Below are positions 21,956 through 34,269 of a DNA stretch of 64,000 bases, piece by piece; position 1 is the first letter of the stretch, and the number at the start of each line of letters is the position of its first letter. Source of the DNA: Mermis nigrescens (Eukaryota > Nematoda > Enoplea > Mermithida > Mermithidae). Made by a program: the position numbers and the translations under genes. The notes under the pieces were generated by a model. It searched no databases, had not been told where the DNA came from, and worked only from the letters and a program-made list of their open reading frames with translations. The stretch covers positions 124,001 through 188,000 of the forward strand of contig JAVLUZ010000527.1 of assembly GCA_036768485.1 (NCBI GenBank), given 5' to 3'.

Positions 21956-23144
21956 TAAAGGACTTCTTTGAAGAACCAGCTGTTCAGTTTAGAAAAGTAG
22001 TGAACAATGACCTCATTTTCTGTTTTTTCCCTTTTATACCTTTTAAAACGGGCTTTACCTACCCTAACAGTATATCATAAATAATATGATCGTCAATACA
22101 TTTTTCAAAGAAGTTTTCAATAAAACTATTTTGTTTCGTTGCTAAACTCGTGCCATAGGCTCCATAATGCTTCAAAATCTTCAGTCTCAATGCATCTTCT
22201 CAGCTCCCTAACGAATGCCATTTTATATAATGTGGTTTTCAAATACAATACTCACTTATATTTATAAAATAGTCTATAAATACTAGTAATATTGGGTCGT
22301 TTAAACTTATACTTTTCTTTAGTTAAAAATGGAGGAAATTAAGGAACACTTCAGAACGGCCTCTATTATAGGAAATTAAGGAACAGCTTCAAAATGTCCA
22401 ATTATTGACATTAAGGAACGGTCAAAACGTCCTTCACCGATACGGAGAAAACCGTATGGGAGGACTTTCAGGACTCCCATTGAGCTTTCCGGTAGAAATT
22501 TAGAGAGAGCCATGCCGTGTACCCTCTTATGATTCAGTTATGTTATTTTTGTCAAAAAGCCTCTTCGTAGCGAGAATTTTTTGAAACCAATGGTGGCCGT
22601 TGGTACGCTAACATTCAGTTATGCCCCATATGTTGCGATTTCAACAGGGCAATGCAAGAAGCGGGGCAGCGAGTGTTAAAGCGCTTCTCTGAGCAGCTGG
22701 TCGAGGATGGTAAGACTTAGCCCGCTAACTAAAAGTCTATAAATATGCGAGTTGTTTTTATTGCCTATTTAGTAATAGACGATGACGTCCCCAGGCGAAC
22801 TGACGTATCATCACTTCGTTCTAAAGCAAGTCGAAATAGCCAATGCGCGATTCATTCACGTTAGGAATACACAAGAAATAGGCGCATTCGTTTAGTCGCT
22901 AATGAGCCATGAGTTCAAAGTAGAACGAAAGGAGGCCGAGAAAAAGGACGCCTTTTAGTATTTTGCTCAGGATTTAAAACGTTGCATCCTACAAGAAGTC
23001 TAGAAGAAATGTACGGTCTCTGGGCAAGGATTCGATGCTAATGGAAAGAATATGTGCGAATATTTGTATGATAATTGTATTTTGCATTATGTTCGCCGTT
23101 GATTAGTATAAATATTCATTATGTCTATTAAAATAGAGTAAAAA
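21956..23144. other. No gene seen
   Basis: AT-rich DNA. Around 22335-22430 ATTAAGGAAC recurs three times at uneven spacing. A TATAAATA box-like motif precedes the ORF at 23145. Confidence 0.4.
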
Positions 23145-23336
23145 ATGAAAAAAGTGTTAAAGCAAATATATCATGACCCTAAAACGGGGTATAGTAGCGT
23201 GGAACAGCTTTATGAGAAAGCTAAAAAACTAAAGCCAAAAATAGACCGATCCTATGTGAAGGAATCTTTGAAAAGCAACCCACCTTTACTTTACACAAAC
23301 CCGCTCTCAAGCGATATTCTGGAAATAAAGTGTTAG
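23145..23336 (+). pseudogene. Possible integrase N-terminal fragment of Polinton/Maverick type
   Basis: A 63-codon ORF. Its IYHDPKTGYSSVEQLYEKAK followed by VKESL resembles the N-terminal region before the catalytic core of the retroviral-type integrases carried by Polinton/Maverick elements, where a DPxxGxxSxxxLYxxxK pattern is usual. The reading stops at TAG after LEIKC, far short of the core, and no other Polinton gene is visible before the assembly gap. The family call rests on this short match from memory of the pattern. Confidence 0.35.
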
Positions 23337-23569
23337 TAAGTAGCATTGATGAGAAATCGCAATGCGATATTGTAGATTCTGCAGTCTTTAAGCAACTTTA
23401 ACGATAATTTCAAGTGATCTGCTTGACTGCATAGATATATTTTCATAGTAAGCATGGTCCGTTCCGTTGAAATCTAAAAGTTCAAAAGAAGTTTTGAACG
23501 TTTTAATCGCACGCTTAAAGAACGTACATATGTGGCGGTACCTCACTAAAAAGAATACATTTAAATGTA

Positions 23570-23669
23570 NNNNNNNNNNNNNNNNNNNNNNNNNNNNNNN
23601 NNNNNNNNNNNNNNNNNNNNNNNNNNNNNNNNNNNNNNNNNNNNNNNNNNNNNNNNNNNNNNNNNNNNN
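23570..23669. other. Assembly gap of 100 N
   Basis: Exactly 100 undetermined bases, a conventional scaffold gap. It stands at the left edge of satellite array 2, so that array's true length and its left flank are unknown. Confidence 1.
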
Positions 23670-24835
23670 CTAAACCCCTTCAGTGGGAGAAATTTTGCCG
23701 GAAATGGGGTTTGGGTGTTCACCTAATAGATCGTACTTGGGGAACTCCGGTTCAGGCACTTTGAACCACCGCCAGGGCGGAGAAACCCTTGACGGAACCG
23801 GGGTCAGCTTCACATTTGAATTATGTAGTACTCCGTTCCGAGCCCTTAAACCCTTCTGCAGTGAGAGAAATTTTGCCAGAGCAGGGGTTCGGGTGTTCTA
23901 CTTGAAAAACCTCGGTTCCGGCACTTTCAGCCAATCTCATAGCGGAGAAACCCCCAACGAAACCGGGGTCAGCTTCACATGCTAATAATAGGATACCCAG
24001 TTCCCAGCCCCTAACCCCCTTCAGTGAGAGATTTTACCGGAAACTGGGTCAGGGGTGTTCACCCTAATAGGTCCTACTTAGGGAACCCCAGTTCCGCCAC
24101 TTTGGACCACCCCTGGGGCGGAGAAACCCCGACGGGACCGGGGTCAGCTTCACATATGAATAATGGGTTACTCCGTTTCCGAGCCCCTAAACCCCCTTCA
24201 GTGGGTGAAATTTTGCCGGAAACGGGGTTGGGGGTGTTCACCCAAATAGGTCCTACTTGGGGAACGCTGGTTCCGCCACTTTGGACCACCCCCAGGGCGG
24301 AGAAACCTCCGACGGAACCGGGGTCAGCTTCACATATGAATAATGGAATACCCCGTTTCCGAGCCCCTAAACCCCTCTTCAGGGGGAATTTTGCCGGAAA
24401 CAGGGTTGGGGTGTTCACCCTAGAAGGTCCTACGTAAGGAACCCCGGTTCCCGACACTTTAGACCACCCTCAGGGCGGAGAAACCCCCGACGGAACCGGG
24501 GTCAGCTTCACATATGAATAATGGGAAGCCCCGTTTCCGAGCCCCTAAACCCCTCAGTGTGGGAAATTTTGCCCGGAGACGGGGTCAGGGGTGTTCACTC
24601 TTATGGGCCCTACTGGGGAACCACAGTTTCGCCACTTTGGATCACCCCCAGGGCGGATAAATCCCGACGGAACTGGGGTCAGCTTCACATATGAATTATG
24701 GAGAACCCCATTTCCGTACCAGATTTTTCCGGAAACGGGGTTTGGGTGTTGACCCTGATAGGTCTACTTGAGAAACCCCGTTTCCGGCACTAAGGACTAC
24801 CCCAGGGCGGAGTAACCCTAGACGGAACTTGTGCA
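23670..24835. repeat. Satellite array 2, same unit as array 1
   Basis: About 6.5 units of 165-181 bp, with starts near 23833, 23999, 24174, 24355, 24533 and 24708. Sequence and order match array 1 unit by unit, and it ends in the same degenerate unit (CCATTTCCGTACCAGATTTT), so the arrays are copies of one locus, not independent expansions. Confidence 0.92.
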
Positions 24836-25400
24836 CAGTAATATACATTTCCGTTTCCGTATTTTACCCATCGTTTCCGTTTCTGTTTCCGGCTTTTACC
24901 CATCGTTTCCGTTTCCGTTTCAGATTTTACTTTTACCCAAAAGTGCATAAAATGAGAGTAATAATTGCGAGATTATGTAAAGCTGCAGCTTCACATAGAC
25001 GACTAGAATGGCGTTCTGTCATGGTAAAACGGAGGGTTGCTAAAATAATGGAACTGTTGTTTGCATGTGTCGCTATGGATAAGCCAACTCATAAGGTTCT
25101 CATGCAGTGCCCGTAGCATAAAAACTATTCTTCTCAAAATTTGTAGTCAAACTTCCGCATTTTATAGTTCTTGGCCTTATTTTCTTTCCCCTTTTGAAAA
25201 ACAGTATAAAAATTTCGGTAATTCACCCTTATCATTTTATATAAGTTGTTTTTTGACAATTCTGTTCAATCGCTTAAACGAGCCAGAAAACCTTTCCTTT
25301 TTGAAGGGTTTCTAACCATGCATGGGCAGCAGCCGAGTGTTGGAGGGTCTGAATCGCGGTAAAGCTGCAACGATTTAAAAAAGCATGCCGGAATTTATCT
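24836..25400 (+). repeat. Satellite tail, uninterrupted copy
   Basis: It has the CGTTTCCG repeats, the GCATAAAATGAGAGTAAT block and the ATGGATAAGCCAACTCATAA block in one piece. It thus shows the empty site of the solo LTR at 16326. A short stretch (about 20 bp after CAGTGCCCG) is lost compared with array 1. Confidence 0.8.
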
Positions 25401-26170
25401 TAGGTAGCGCGTTAGCGCATACCTATAATATACTTTAGGTACCCCTAACACCTGTGCACCCCCCTACAGCTATTACGGGACACTTCTGGAAGGTGCGGTT
25501 TTTTTAAACGAAAGATAATAAAAAAATTCGCTGTCCGTGTTTTTTTCTTGAAACTCAAAACTGACTGTGTAAAGAAGGTGTAAAGTTTTTGTGTAACGTT
25601 AAAACATAGGACAAATTTTGGGACTTTTTATCACGGCATGTGGACAACTGAGTATTGATGACTCGAACAATTGAAAAGCATAAGATTATAGAGGGATGAA
25701 TCCTACAGATGTCCATTTTTTTGTTTTTTGAAATTCGCATTATTTCTCGAAGGGCAGTGTAAAGAGTGCGAAAATCTGGGGGTGAAAAAGCACTTTTTGG
25801 TCGAGTTTTCAACCTGCTTATGTCTGATAATAACTCCGGTTATGAGTTTTTTAAAATGTTTCCTGACAGAAATGTAGAGCGGATCAAGGGCTACATTCCG
25901 CATATAAGCAAAGTCTTCTACGCTCTATGGTGAGTTAGATCCTGGGGTTTAAAGTTTACACTCTAGTGGATGGTGTAAAAAACGGATTTTAACTAAGATT
26001 TCTCCGCCAAATTTTTCCGCCTATGAGTCAGGGTAAATTGAATAGTGGTAATAAAGTGCCTCTCAGGGGCTACACATCGCAGCAAACCGCATTTTAAAAA
26101 AACGCAATATTGAGTTATTTATGGGGGTGTAAGTTCGAAATCAGAGGTAAAAAATGGGCGAAAAAACACG
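25401..26170. repeat. Dispersed repeat H, copy 2
   Basis: It matches 13082-13900 from GGTAGCGCGTTAGCG to the ACGCAATATTGAGTT block. After the match ends, TTTACACT-rich sequence continues to the tandem repeats at 26600. Confidence 0.65.
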
Positions 26171-26599
26171 TTTTTTCCGAATTTTGATTAATAAATCATA
26201 CCAAATAATTTTTGCAAGAGAATTTTGGCACACAGGAATGTACTACGATTTAGAAGCTACAAATTGTACCAAACCGAATTTCTTTAAACTCAATGGGGAG
26301 TTCGGTACGGAATTTTAAAGTTTACAGTGTTCTAAATGATGGGAAATACGTTTTTGTTGCGTTTTTTGTTCGCCACTTTCTCCGTCCAGAAGTCGGGATT
26401 AAGTCCAATAGAATAAAAATAAAGTGCTTTATATCGGGTGCATGTCAAAGCAAATTGTCTAAACATTAATATTTAGCGAGTGTAAAGTCAAAAATTTGGT
26501 GTTTAAAATGCGCTTCTGTCTTGTTTTTTTCTGCCTGCTTCTCCGGTTATGAGTCAGGGACATGATTATCAAGTCTAGAAATGGACCAGGAACCAAATT

Positions 26600-28870
26600 T
26601 GATATGCCAGTCTGGCGCATATATTTACACTCTACAGTGTTGTAAAGTGGTTTACACCTATTGTTAGTTTGCCCATAGAACATTATGGGGACTTGATTTT
26701 TTCCTAAATATTAATCGTAATATCGGAACAATATCAAAATTACGAATCTGACCAAAATCTTCTTTACACTAGGTGTTTATATGGAGTTTACACTACATAT
26801 GTATTTATCTTCGTTTTTGATCATTCCAGAAACCTAATTTTTCCTGGAGTCTAGAAATTTTCAAAGAATCGAATGTGAGACGTCACGTAGGCGCGTTTTT
26901 CACATCCAACAGTGATGTAAAGTAGTTTACACTCATTGTTTATTTGTCCTCAGACCATTGTAGACATGCAATTTTTTCATAAATGTTGGTAATAATATCC
27001 GAGTAATATCAGATTTACAAATTGGAATAAAATCCTCTTTACACTGGGCGGTTGTGTAAAGTTTACACTGCATGTTAGCCTTTGTTCCAGAGTATTGTGT
27101 TAATGACGACGCATTTAATGGTCTTCAAAGTCTATTGTATGTCTGTTTAAATGATCGTATTGCGTTTGCTTACCACAAAGAAACCTAAAAATATTGGGGT
27201 CTGTCTCCAATGTAATGCCTTGAAGGCACTATGTTTTCAGCATTTAATTTCGACTTCATAGTGTTAAATCACGAAAAATTGCGGTAATTCGTTGTAACTT
27301 TCCTCGTTTCTAGATAAATTCATGTAAATCATGAATTTTTATGGATAAAAGAATGAAAGCATTGTACATACATATGCCCTAGTCGGGAAAGAAGCGGCGG
27401 AAAAATTTTTAGATTTACGTTATATACCCTTGTGTGTACGTACATGGGCAGCAACGAAATCCTGGAGAGCATAGGTGGGTGGCTCCGAAGTTTTGCGGGG
27501 GTGCGAAATTTTTAAAAATTCAAATCCTTGGCCTTAAAAATGGTGCTATGGCGAAAAAAACCATTTTTGAATGTTTCTCGTCGAGCTCTATCGATTTGTA
27601 TCATTGAAACCCGGAAAAGCAAAAATTTCTTAAACATTAAATTCTGGAGGTAATGTTGGGTATTTTGCCTTCTGAGTGTGGTTACCACACATGAGCGGGG
27701 GGTCTAGCTGGACCCCCAAAAGAATGCTATTTTTAGGCATTTTTAGAGCATCCTTTTTAGATACATTCAAGTAGGTACATTATAAATTTTTATGGATATA
27801 CGAATGAAAGCATTATACGTATGTAGGTACATGCCCTAGTCGGGAAGGAAACGGTGGAAAAATTTTGAGATTTACGTGTCCTAGTCGGGGAGGAAGCGAT
27901 GGTAAATTTTGAGATTTACGTGTCCTAGTCGGGAAAAAGCGGTGGAAAAATGGTCATTGCCCAGGAATAGGGGTAACCCTTTTTATATAGGTACATGTAT
28001 AAAAATCAAGTGTGAGACGTCGATTAGGTGCGTTTGTTTACGCTCAACAGTGGTGTAAAGTAGTTTACACCTAATGTTCATTTGTCCTCAGACCATTGTA
28101 GAGACATAATTTTTTCATAAATGTTGATCATAATATCCGAGTAATATCAGATTTACAAATCCGACTAGAATCCTCTTTACACTCGGCGGTTGTGTAAAGT
28201 TTACACTGCTAATTAATCTTCGTTCTAGAGCTTAGCGAAAACCTGAATTTTTGCCGAAATCTGAAAATTTACATGGAATCAAATAAGGGACGTCAGCTGG
28301 GCGCGTTCATTTACACTCAACAGTGATGTAAAGTGGTTTACATCTGTGTCTATTTCTCCTTAAACCGTTATGGAGACGTAATTTTTTCATGAATGTTGAT
28401 CGTAATATCCGAGTAATATCGAATTTACAAATCCGACTAAAATCTTCTTTACACCTGTTGCTAGTGTAAAGTTTACACGATATAATAAGCTCCATTCTAG
28501 AGCCTCACGGTAACTTATTTTTTCCCTAAAGTCGTAAAATATATATGGAAACAGATCTGATACGTCTGCTAGGGGCGCATGAAGAGTAGTGTAAAGTGAT
28601 TAACACCCAATGTTAATTTGTTCTTAGAACATTATAGAGGTTTCATTTCTTAATAAATGCTGATTGTTATATCAGAGCAATATCGAAATTATTAATCCCA
28701 CTAAAATTCTTTGCACTCTTGTGTAAAGTTTAAAATGTAAATTAAGTTTAGCTCTAGAAAGTTTTGGGAGCATATTTCTTTACAGGATGTTCTAGGTAAC
28801 ATAAGAATTACTAATCAGAATGTTTGTTTCTTCTACAACTAGTAGCTTTGTAAAGTTTAAACCATTCAAT
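26600..28870. repeat. TTTACACT/GTGTAAAG tandem repeats, ~280-bp unit
   Basis: Units share an AGTGATGTAAAGTGGTTTACAC core, the ATTATGGAGACTTGATTTTT-like block, a TAATATCCGAGTAATATC block and a second GTGTAAAGTTTACAC palindrome. Cores stand near 26635, 26920, 28050, 28325 and 28590. About 900 bp of other repeats, including a family A-like copy, split the array between 27080 and 28010. No ORF. Confidence 0.7.
27433..27690 (+). mobile_element. Family A element, degenerate copy
   Basis: GTACATGGGCAGCAACGAAA and AATGGTGCTATGGCGAAAAA identify it. The right end reads TGAGTGTG followed by GTTACCAC and another element-like start (ACATGAGCGGGGGG). No clear duplication remains. Confidence 0.55.
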
Positions 28871-28940
28871 TATTAGAAGAACCGCACAGTAAAGGAAATC
28901 TAGTATTGTATTTCCAAATCTTGTCAATTAAAAGTAGGGT

Positions 28941-29546
28941 ACTAGCAAAGAAAAATGCTCCGATGGAACAAAAAAGGGGAATATACTTGGGATTGTGAAT
29001 TATCGAGGATGTAAAAGGAGGGGACTAGGAAAAATCTTCCTATGTTATATGCCAAAAATTGCAAAATATGTTAAAAACCAGACTTTCTCTAAACAATGCA
29101 AAAAATCGAAGTATATTCTGCGACCTTTGAAATATGTAAAAGTTTAGTAAACAATTGTTGTTGACATGTGTAAAAGAGTAGCTACATAAGGTCTGTTGCA
29201 CGTCAGCTTCCGTGTTTCCTACTGCTTTGAACCAACAATATCATCGATTGTCTTGAATGCATCGATATATACTATTTCATTCAATTCGCTTAGCTACTGC
29301 ATTGCTAATTCGCTGCTTTTTTCAATCAATTTTTTGGTGAATAATTTATTTCTATTGGGAGGCCGCAGAATATACTTCGATTTTTTGCATTGTTTAGAGA
29401 AAGTCTGGTTTTTAACATATTTTGCGATTTTTGGCATATAACATAGGGAGATTTTTCCTAGTCCCCTCCTTTTACATCCTCGATAATTCACAATCCCAAA
29501 TATATTCCCTTTTTTGTTCCATCGGAGCATTTTTCTTTGCTAGTAG
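28941..29546. mobile_element. Fold-back element with ~185-bp arms
   Basis: ACTAGCAAAGAAAAATGCTC at 28941 is repeated in reverse at 29527-29546, and the arms match almost base for base through CGAGGATGTAAAAGGAGGGG and CTTTCTCTAAACAATGCA. A loop of about 230 bp separates them. No ORF. The first 5 bases of the next fold-back overlap its right end. Confidence 0.8.
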
Positions 29547-29887
29547 TCTGTTCTACACAACTTCGGTCATAAATTTTATAACTATCTCCAACAATAAGCT
29601 GGCAGATTGCGATTATAGTTTTGATTTGATATATAATTATCGTAACCCTCGGCTTACTGTCGATGAAAATTCTTAAAATTTATGTACGAAGTTACATATG
29701 TGAAACAGACTATAATTCTAGGGGTCTGCTGGGTTTTCTCAAGTAGTGGACCCCCAAACGCCCACGTACATATGATCGCAACAACTCCGATGGCTTATAG
29801 TCTGCTTCACATAAATTCGTGCATAAATTCTGAGAATTTTCGTCGACAGTAGGCCGAGGGTTACAACATTTATATATCAGATCAATG

Positions 29888-32119
29888 TGTAGCAAGTGTC
29901 GCTACACGTAGCTAGCGTTAGCGAGTCGATTAGTTTTGACCGCATCAAAAACGGTGCAATATTCATCAAGTTACGAAGATCGTTGCTGGACCCGAAATCC
30001 TCAATTCGTCTCAAGAAGCTGAGATCGGCCCCTCGCCTTTATTGGTCCTCATAGCGAGTCACGTATGTATGCATCTCTCAGAAGCGCAGCGTGAGCTATG
30101 CCTGTAGAATTCGATTCCTATATCCCCTCATACTTTCACATTAAAAACATAGAGAGTGCGTGATCAGCAATTTGTCAAGTCTGAGTTGAGATCGGAAATC
30201 AATATTTGTCTTTATCATGTAATTAACGTGTCTTATCGAGCAGCTGCATTAGCGCCTGCTTATCGTAATGTTATTGGTTAAATCTTTTATCGTATCTTTA
30301 ATCTATTTAAATAGGTAACTCTTGCCTTATCGATTTAATTCACTCTTGGACTTGTTTGCTTGTTTGCCGTCTAGGGTCGTTTTTCTCGCTCGCACTTCAT
30401 TAGTGTACTGGATATTACACGCTTACACGCGCTAGAGCATTTTCGTTTTATTTAAGTGAACTTGCCGTCAACATTATTCAGGGGTGATTTATACCGTGAA
30501 TAGTGCACCGTCGCGGAGTGACTCCTCACATTGAGAGTCAAAATAGAAAGATGAATCTTTCCGTATTTCCTTTCGTCAAAATTCGATTACCCATTTTTGT
30601 ACCTAAATTCATTAAAATTATTTAATCTTTATGTTAGGATGACTTTCCAGTGTCCAGCCTAGAGCTCTTTGTTGTTGGAGGATAGTTCATGAGTGCAGGA
30701 ACCAAAACATTTCGAAAAACTTTGACATATCCAAGGAAAATAAGTTAATTTATCAACTTAAGAGTTTCTGGGTTTTTTTGGGAAAAGGTCAACTGACCTT
30801 GCGAGCAATATCCGGGGTTAGGTACATAAGTAACTACTTAGGAATCTAGGGCGTATAGCTGCTGAGATCTCCGACCAGAAGCGGTCAGCAATTTAGGACC
30901 GAGGAGATCAAAGCCATAGGTCTTGAGGGTCGTTTTGGTTGAATCTTGACCTTGTGTCTAGCAAACTGACCAGCGCTAAGAGTAGCCTAGGTTAAGCTCC
31001 GTAGGTACGTATAATCCCTGCCATCGTTCTGTTTACATAGGTATTGTAAATACAGAGCCGGTCCAAGTTTACTAAAGCAACAAGGATACAGATGTATTTG
31101 CCTTCGGGACTTACTTAGGTACTTATGCACTTAAATCTGCTCTCAGTGCTGGCCCCGATCATATAGTCAAATACAACTTCGATCTTTTGGACCCTTGTAG
31201 ACCTATGGCGTCGACTCCTCAGCCCTAATATTGCTGACCGCACTTTCGTCGGGAGTCTCAACAGCTACGCCCTAGATCCTAAAGTACCTACCTAATCCCG
31301 GAATTGCCGCAAGGTCAGTTGACCTATCTCAACCCGCTCAAGTTGATGAATTAACTTCTTTTCGAGGTTCGAATCAAACAGAAATGTTTTGGTTCCTAAT
31401 TCGTGCAGCACAATGAAATTTGAAAACAACACCAACGAGCTCTAAGCTGATCAGTCATCATAAATATTTAAATAATATTTTTGACCAATTTTAGGATTGA
31501 GAAAAGAATATTGAATTTTTGAACGAAATAGATAATCACATGGAATTTACCTATTCCTTTCCACCAAATTTCAGAAGTCCTCGAAGATCCTATCTATCCG
31601 ACCTCACCCTCGATATACAACACCCCTGGGTGGGTTTTCTATTTTATTTCGACTATATACACACGGCCTTATGCCGGGAAAGAAAAACAAAATACGCCAA
31701 CAAATAAAACGAGCAAACAATAAAATCGTCAAAAACGCTAACTAGACTAATATCCCATCAAGGAATCGCTACAGTAAAACATAAGTTTAAGATAAACTAA
31801 CATCAAACAAGAATACTCTCGAATCGAGTCTTTTACGATAATACGATAATAAGTAAAACAATAACTATTAGCATATACTTAATTCTATTTTACCGGACAA
31901 GTATCTTATTGATTTTTATAATGAAAATTGGGGAATAGTTGAGAAACTGAAGGCATAGCCACAAGTACACACATCGCGCAATGGCTACTCGTGTTTGGCT
32001 ATGTTAACCAATACAGAACCAAGCTGTTTTTGGTATGGCTTATGCGAACTGTTAAAACTAGTTCGCCACGTGTAACTCTCGTAGTTATAGTATTTAGGTA
32101 CCAACGGTGGGCGCCTACA
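29888..32119. mobile_element. Solo LTR, family B, copy 2, interrupted
   Basis: It starts TGTAGCAAGTGTCGCTACAC after AATG (29884-29887) and ends GCGCCTACA before AAAG (32120-32123). Less the nested LTR it is 1183 bp. It lacks the family A MITE found in copy 1, showing that site empty. Confidence 0.72.
31045..32089 (+). mobile_element. Solo LTR of the element 2/3 family, nested, GTAT duplication
   Basis: A 1045-bp LTR lying as in elements 2 and 3 (TGTAAATACAG on the left, CTCTCGTAGTTATA on the right, the last CA changed to TA). GTAT stands at 31041-31044 and 32090-32093. The empty site is at 19418-19432 in the sister locus. Confidence 0.88.
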
Positions 32120-32200
32120 AAAGCTATAATCGCAATCTGACGTCTTATTGCCGTAGATAGTTTTAAATTTTATGACTGAAGTTGTGTGAAACAGACTATA

Positions 32201-32345
32201 GATGCACGGAATAATTTGTCGATGGTCAGTCCAGAGAGCATTTTTGAGGCAGAATGACCTCAAAAATTTGTACATATTTACACATAAATGCTATGTAGAA
32301 CATAGTAAAAACAACTTTAATCCACTGATTCTGATCTTTTTCAAG
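32201..32345 (+). mobile_element. Family C-like element cut by element 1
   Basis: It matches 19541-19685 from GATGCACGGAAT to CTGATCTTTTTCAAG and then stops where the LTR of element 1 begins. The missing part should stand beyond the right end of element 1, outside the window. Confidence 0.65.
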
Positions 32346-33586
32346 TGTAACTTTTGGGCTTTAGTTACCTTGGAGTTGTCTTAGCGCGCGCAAACGAGTT
32401 TGCTGATTAAGTACTTGAAGTATGTACGGATAACTAAACCAACAGCACGCCGTCGGGGAAGATACCCAACACACAACAACTACCAAAGCAACGAACCCCA
32501 ATAAGTACCTTCGGGGCTTACCTAAATACCTTTGCTACAACTAGCGCTGGATAGGAAACTGAGGCAATTCACCTGCACTTTTCCAAATGACCCTAAATAC
32601 TTACTACCTAAAATCTCCACGGATGTTACTGGTCCGGTACTTATGGAGATTATGGGAAGGAGATGCCGACCACAGATCCTAACACAGGAGTAATTAGATA
32701 ACCCCGGTATTCGACCTAGGTCCTTGGACCTTTTTAGACCAAAAGAATAATTTTTGCGAAAGACTGAAAAGGTTTTGCGCCAGATTACCTATGGCGAAAC
32801 TACTTATAAATTCTGGTTCCAATAGCACTCTGTACTTAAAACACAACAACAAAGAGCTCTATTCCGGGCTGTCATCTACTATAAAAATTATGTAATAATT
32901 TTTATAGATTTTTGGTTCGAAAGAGGAATTATGAATTTTGCACAAAATGATAAATAAAAGGTTTTACCCAAAAGAATCCTGCAAGAAGTAAAGTCGTGGC
33001 CGGCCGATTCCAAATCCCTAACTGCCTGCGATATAATGCATCTCTAGACAGTTTGTTTTCTTGCTTTTATCTAACTAAACCAATGTACAGACTTAGGCGC
33101 TGATAAAGTCGAAGATGACACGCCGCGAAAATAAAAAGGCAATTCTTGCCACAACCGAACTAATAATGATTGGAGGGAGGCCTACAGTAATATAAGAAGA
33201 GAAATAGAAAGAAATGTTATTTATAAGAAATTGGCGCTACTTGCGCATGGATTTTTCGGGTCTCTGCACAGGCTCAACGTGAATAGCGGTCATGTCGCCT
33301 ATGTTTTAATTGTAAAGAAAGGATAGGGGACTTATACGGGTTCCACAGTAAAAGGTCGCATCTTCGTATCCCTCACAACACGTGGAGATAAGAGTCCAAC
33401 CAATTGACACTGCGTGGTCGGGATGCCTCCGCATGTCCAAATGTCGACAACTATCCGACTGTAAAGTAATCGGAACATATGGCTGGATCGCCAAAGTGGA
33501 ACTAAAAGACCGGATGGTCGGAATAGACGCACTAAGATGCGTAATAGCCGTAAGTGTAAACGGCACGTGTAGATACACTATTTACA
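32346..33586 (-). repeat. 3' LTR of element 1
   Basis: A 1241-bp LTR. On the minus strand it starts TGTAAATAGTGTATCTACA and ends GTTACA. It shares the CAACAACAAAGAGCTCTA block and part of the layout of the other LTRs but is strongly diverged. Confidence 0.75.
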
Positions 33587-33602
33587 CTCCTCCCTCACCG
33601 GG
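33587..33602 (-). other. Polypurine tract of element 1
   Basis: On the minus strand CCCGGTGAGGGAGGAG directly precedes the LTR start TGTAAAT. Such a tract primes plus-strand DNA synthesis and fixes the element's direction as minus. Confidence 0.7.
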
Positions 33603-34269
33603 AAAAAAATTCGGATCACGAGCCGAATTTTTTAATTGGAATGAAAATTATTGAAATATGAGAAAAAATTGTTGGGGATCCAACAAATGGAAAATTTTGA
33701 GTAATTTATTGAAATTTTTAGGTTGGAACCCCTGTGGATGGGAAGAAAAATTTTGAATTGAAAAGTATGGCGACTGAATCCATGACTGAGCCTCTATCGA
33801 GTAGTGCAGAGACCTGAAAAATAAATTTGAATAAAAGAGAAATTTAAGTAGATTTTGATAAAATTAAGATAAAATAAGGCCGCACTTGCTGTGAGCAAGG
33901 CCAGGAATCAACGAGATTAAAACAATAAGATAAAATGACGAGATTAAGACACAAAGAATGTTGAAATGATACGAGTAAAATATTGGCAAGACAAAAAAAT
34001 TTTACAAGGCATGAGAAAAAAATGATGTTGAGGCAACAAACGGTAAAACTGCTGGCCGGCAGGCATCAATCGCAGAGTCCAAATATAGAGAGAGCCAAAC
34101 GTGGCTAGTTGCAGCGTTTAAAATTGGACTTTGTCGTTAGAAAGAAACGCGATGAACGAATTGAACGGCGCTGCAAAGAGTTGCTAGAGTTTGTATCATG
34201 ATGCGACGACGGGCGATTGCTGCTGGATAAATCGATGCGCAGTTATGTTTGCGCAGTTGGCGATGTTGA
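33603..34269. other. 3' untranslated region of element 1
   Basis: AT-rich DNA between the ORF3 remnant and the polypurine tract. It contains AAAAATTTTGAATTGAAAAG, also found at the equivalent place in elements 2 and 3 (39964, 53344). No ORF. Confidence 0.5.

Larger units (their letters stand above)
29543..32200. mobile_element. Fold-back element with 171-bp arms, copy 2
   Basis: Sister of 17698-19540. Arm 1 is 29543-29714, arm 2 29796-29887 plus 32124-32200. It holds the same family B solo LTR at the same position, plus a second LTR nested inside that. Confidence 0.72.

Noticed and set aside
14600..24835. CRISPR-like regular repeats
   Set aside because: The repeats are contiguous satellite units in a eukaryotic genome, with no spacers and no cas genes.
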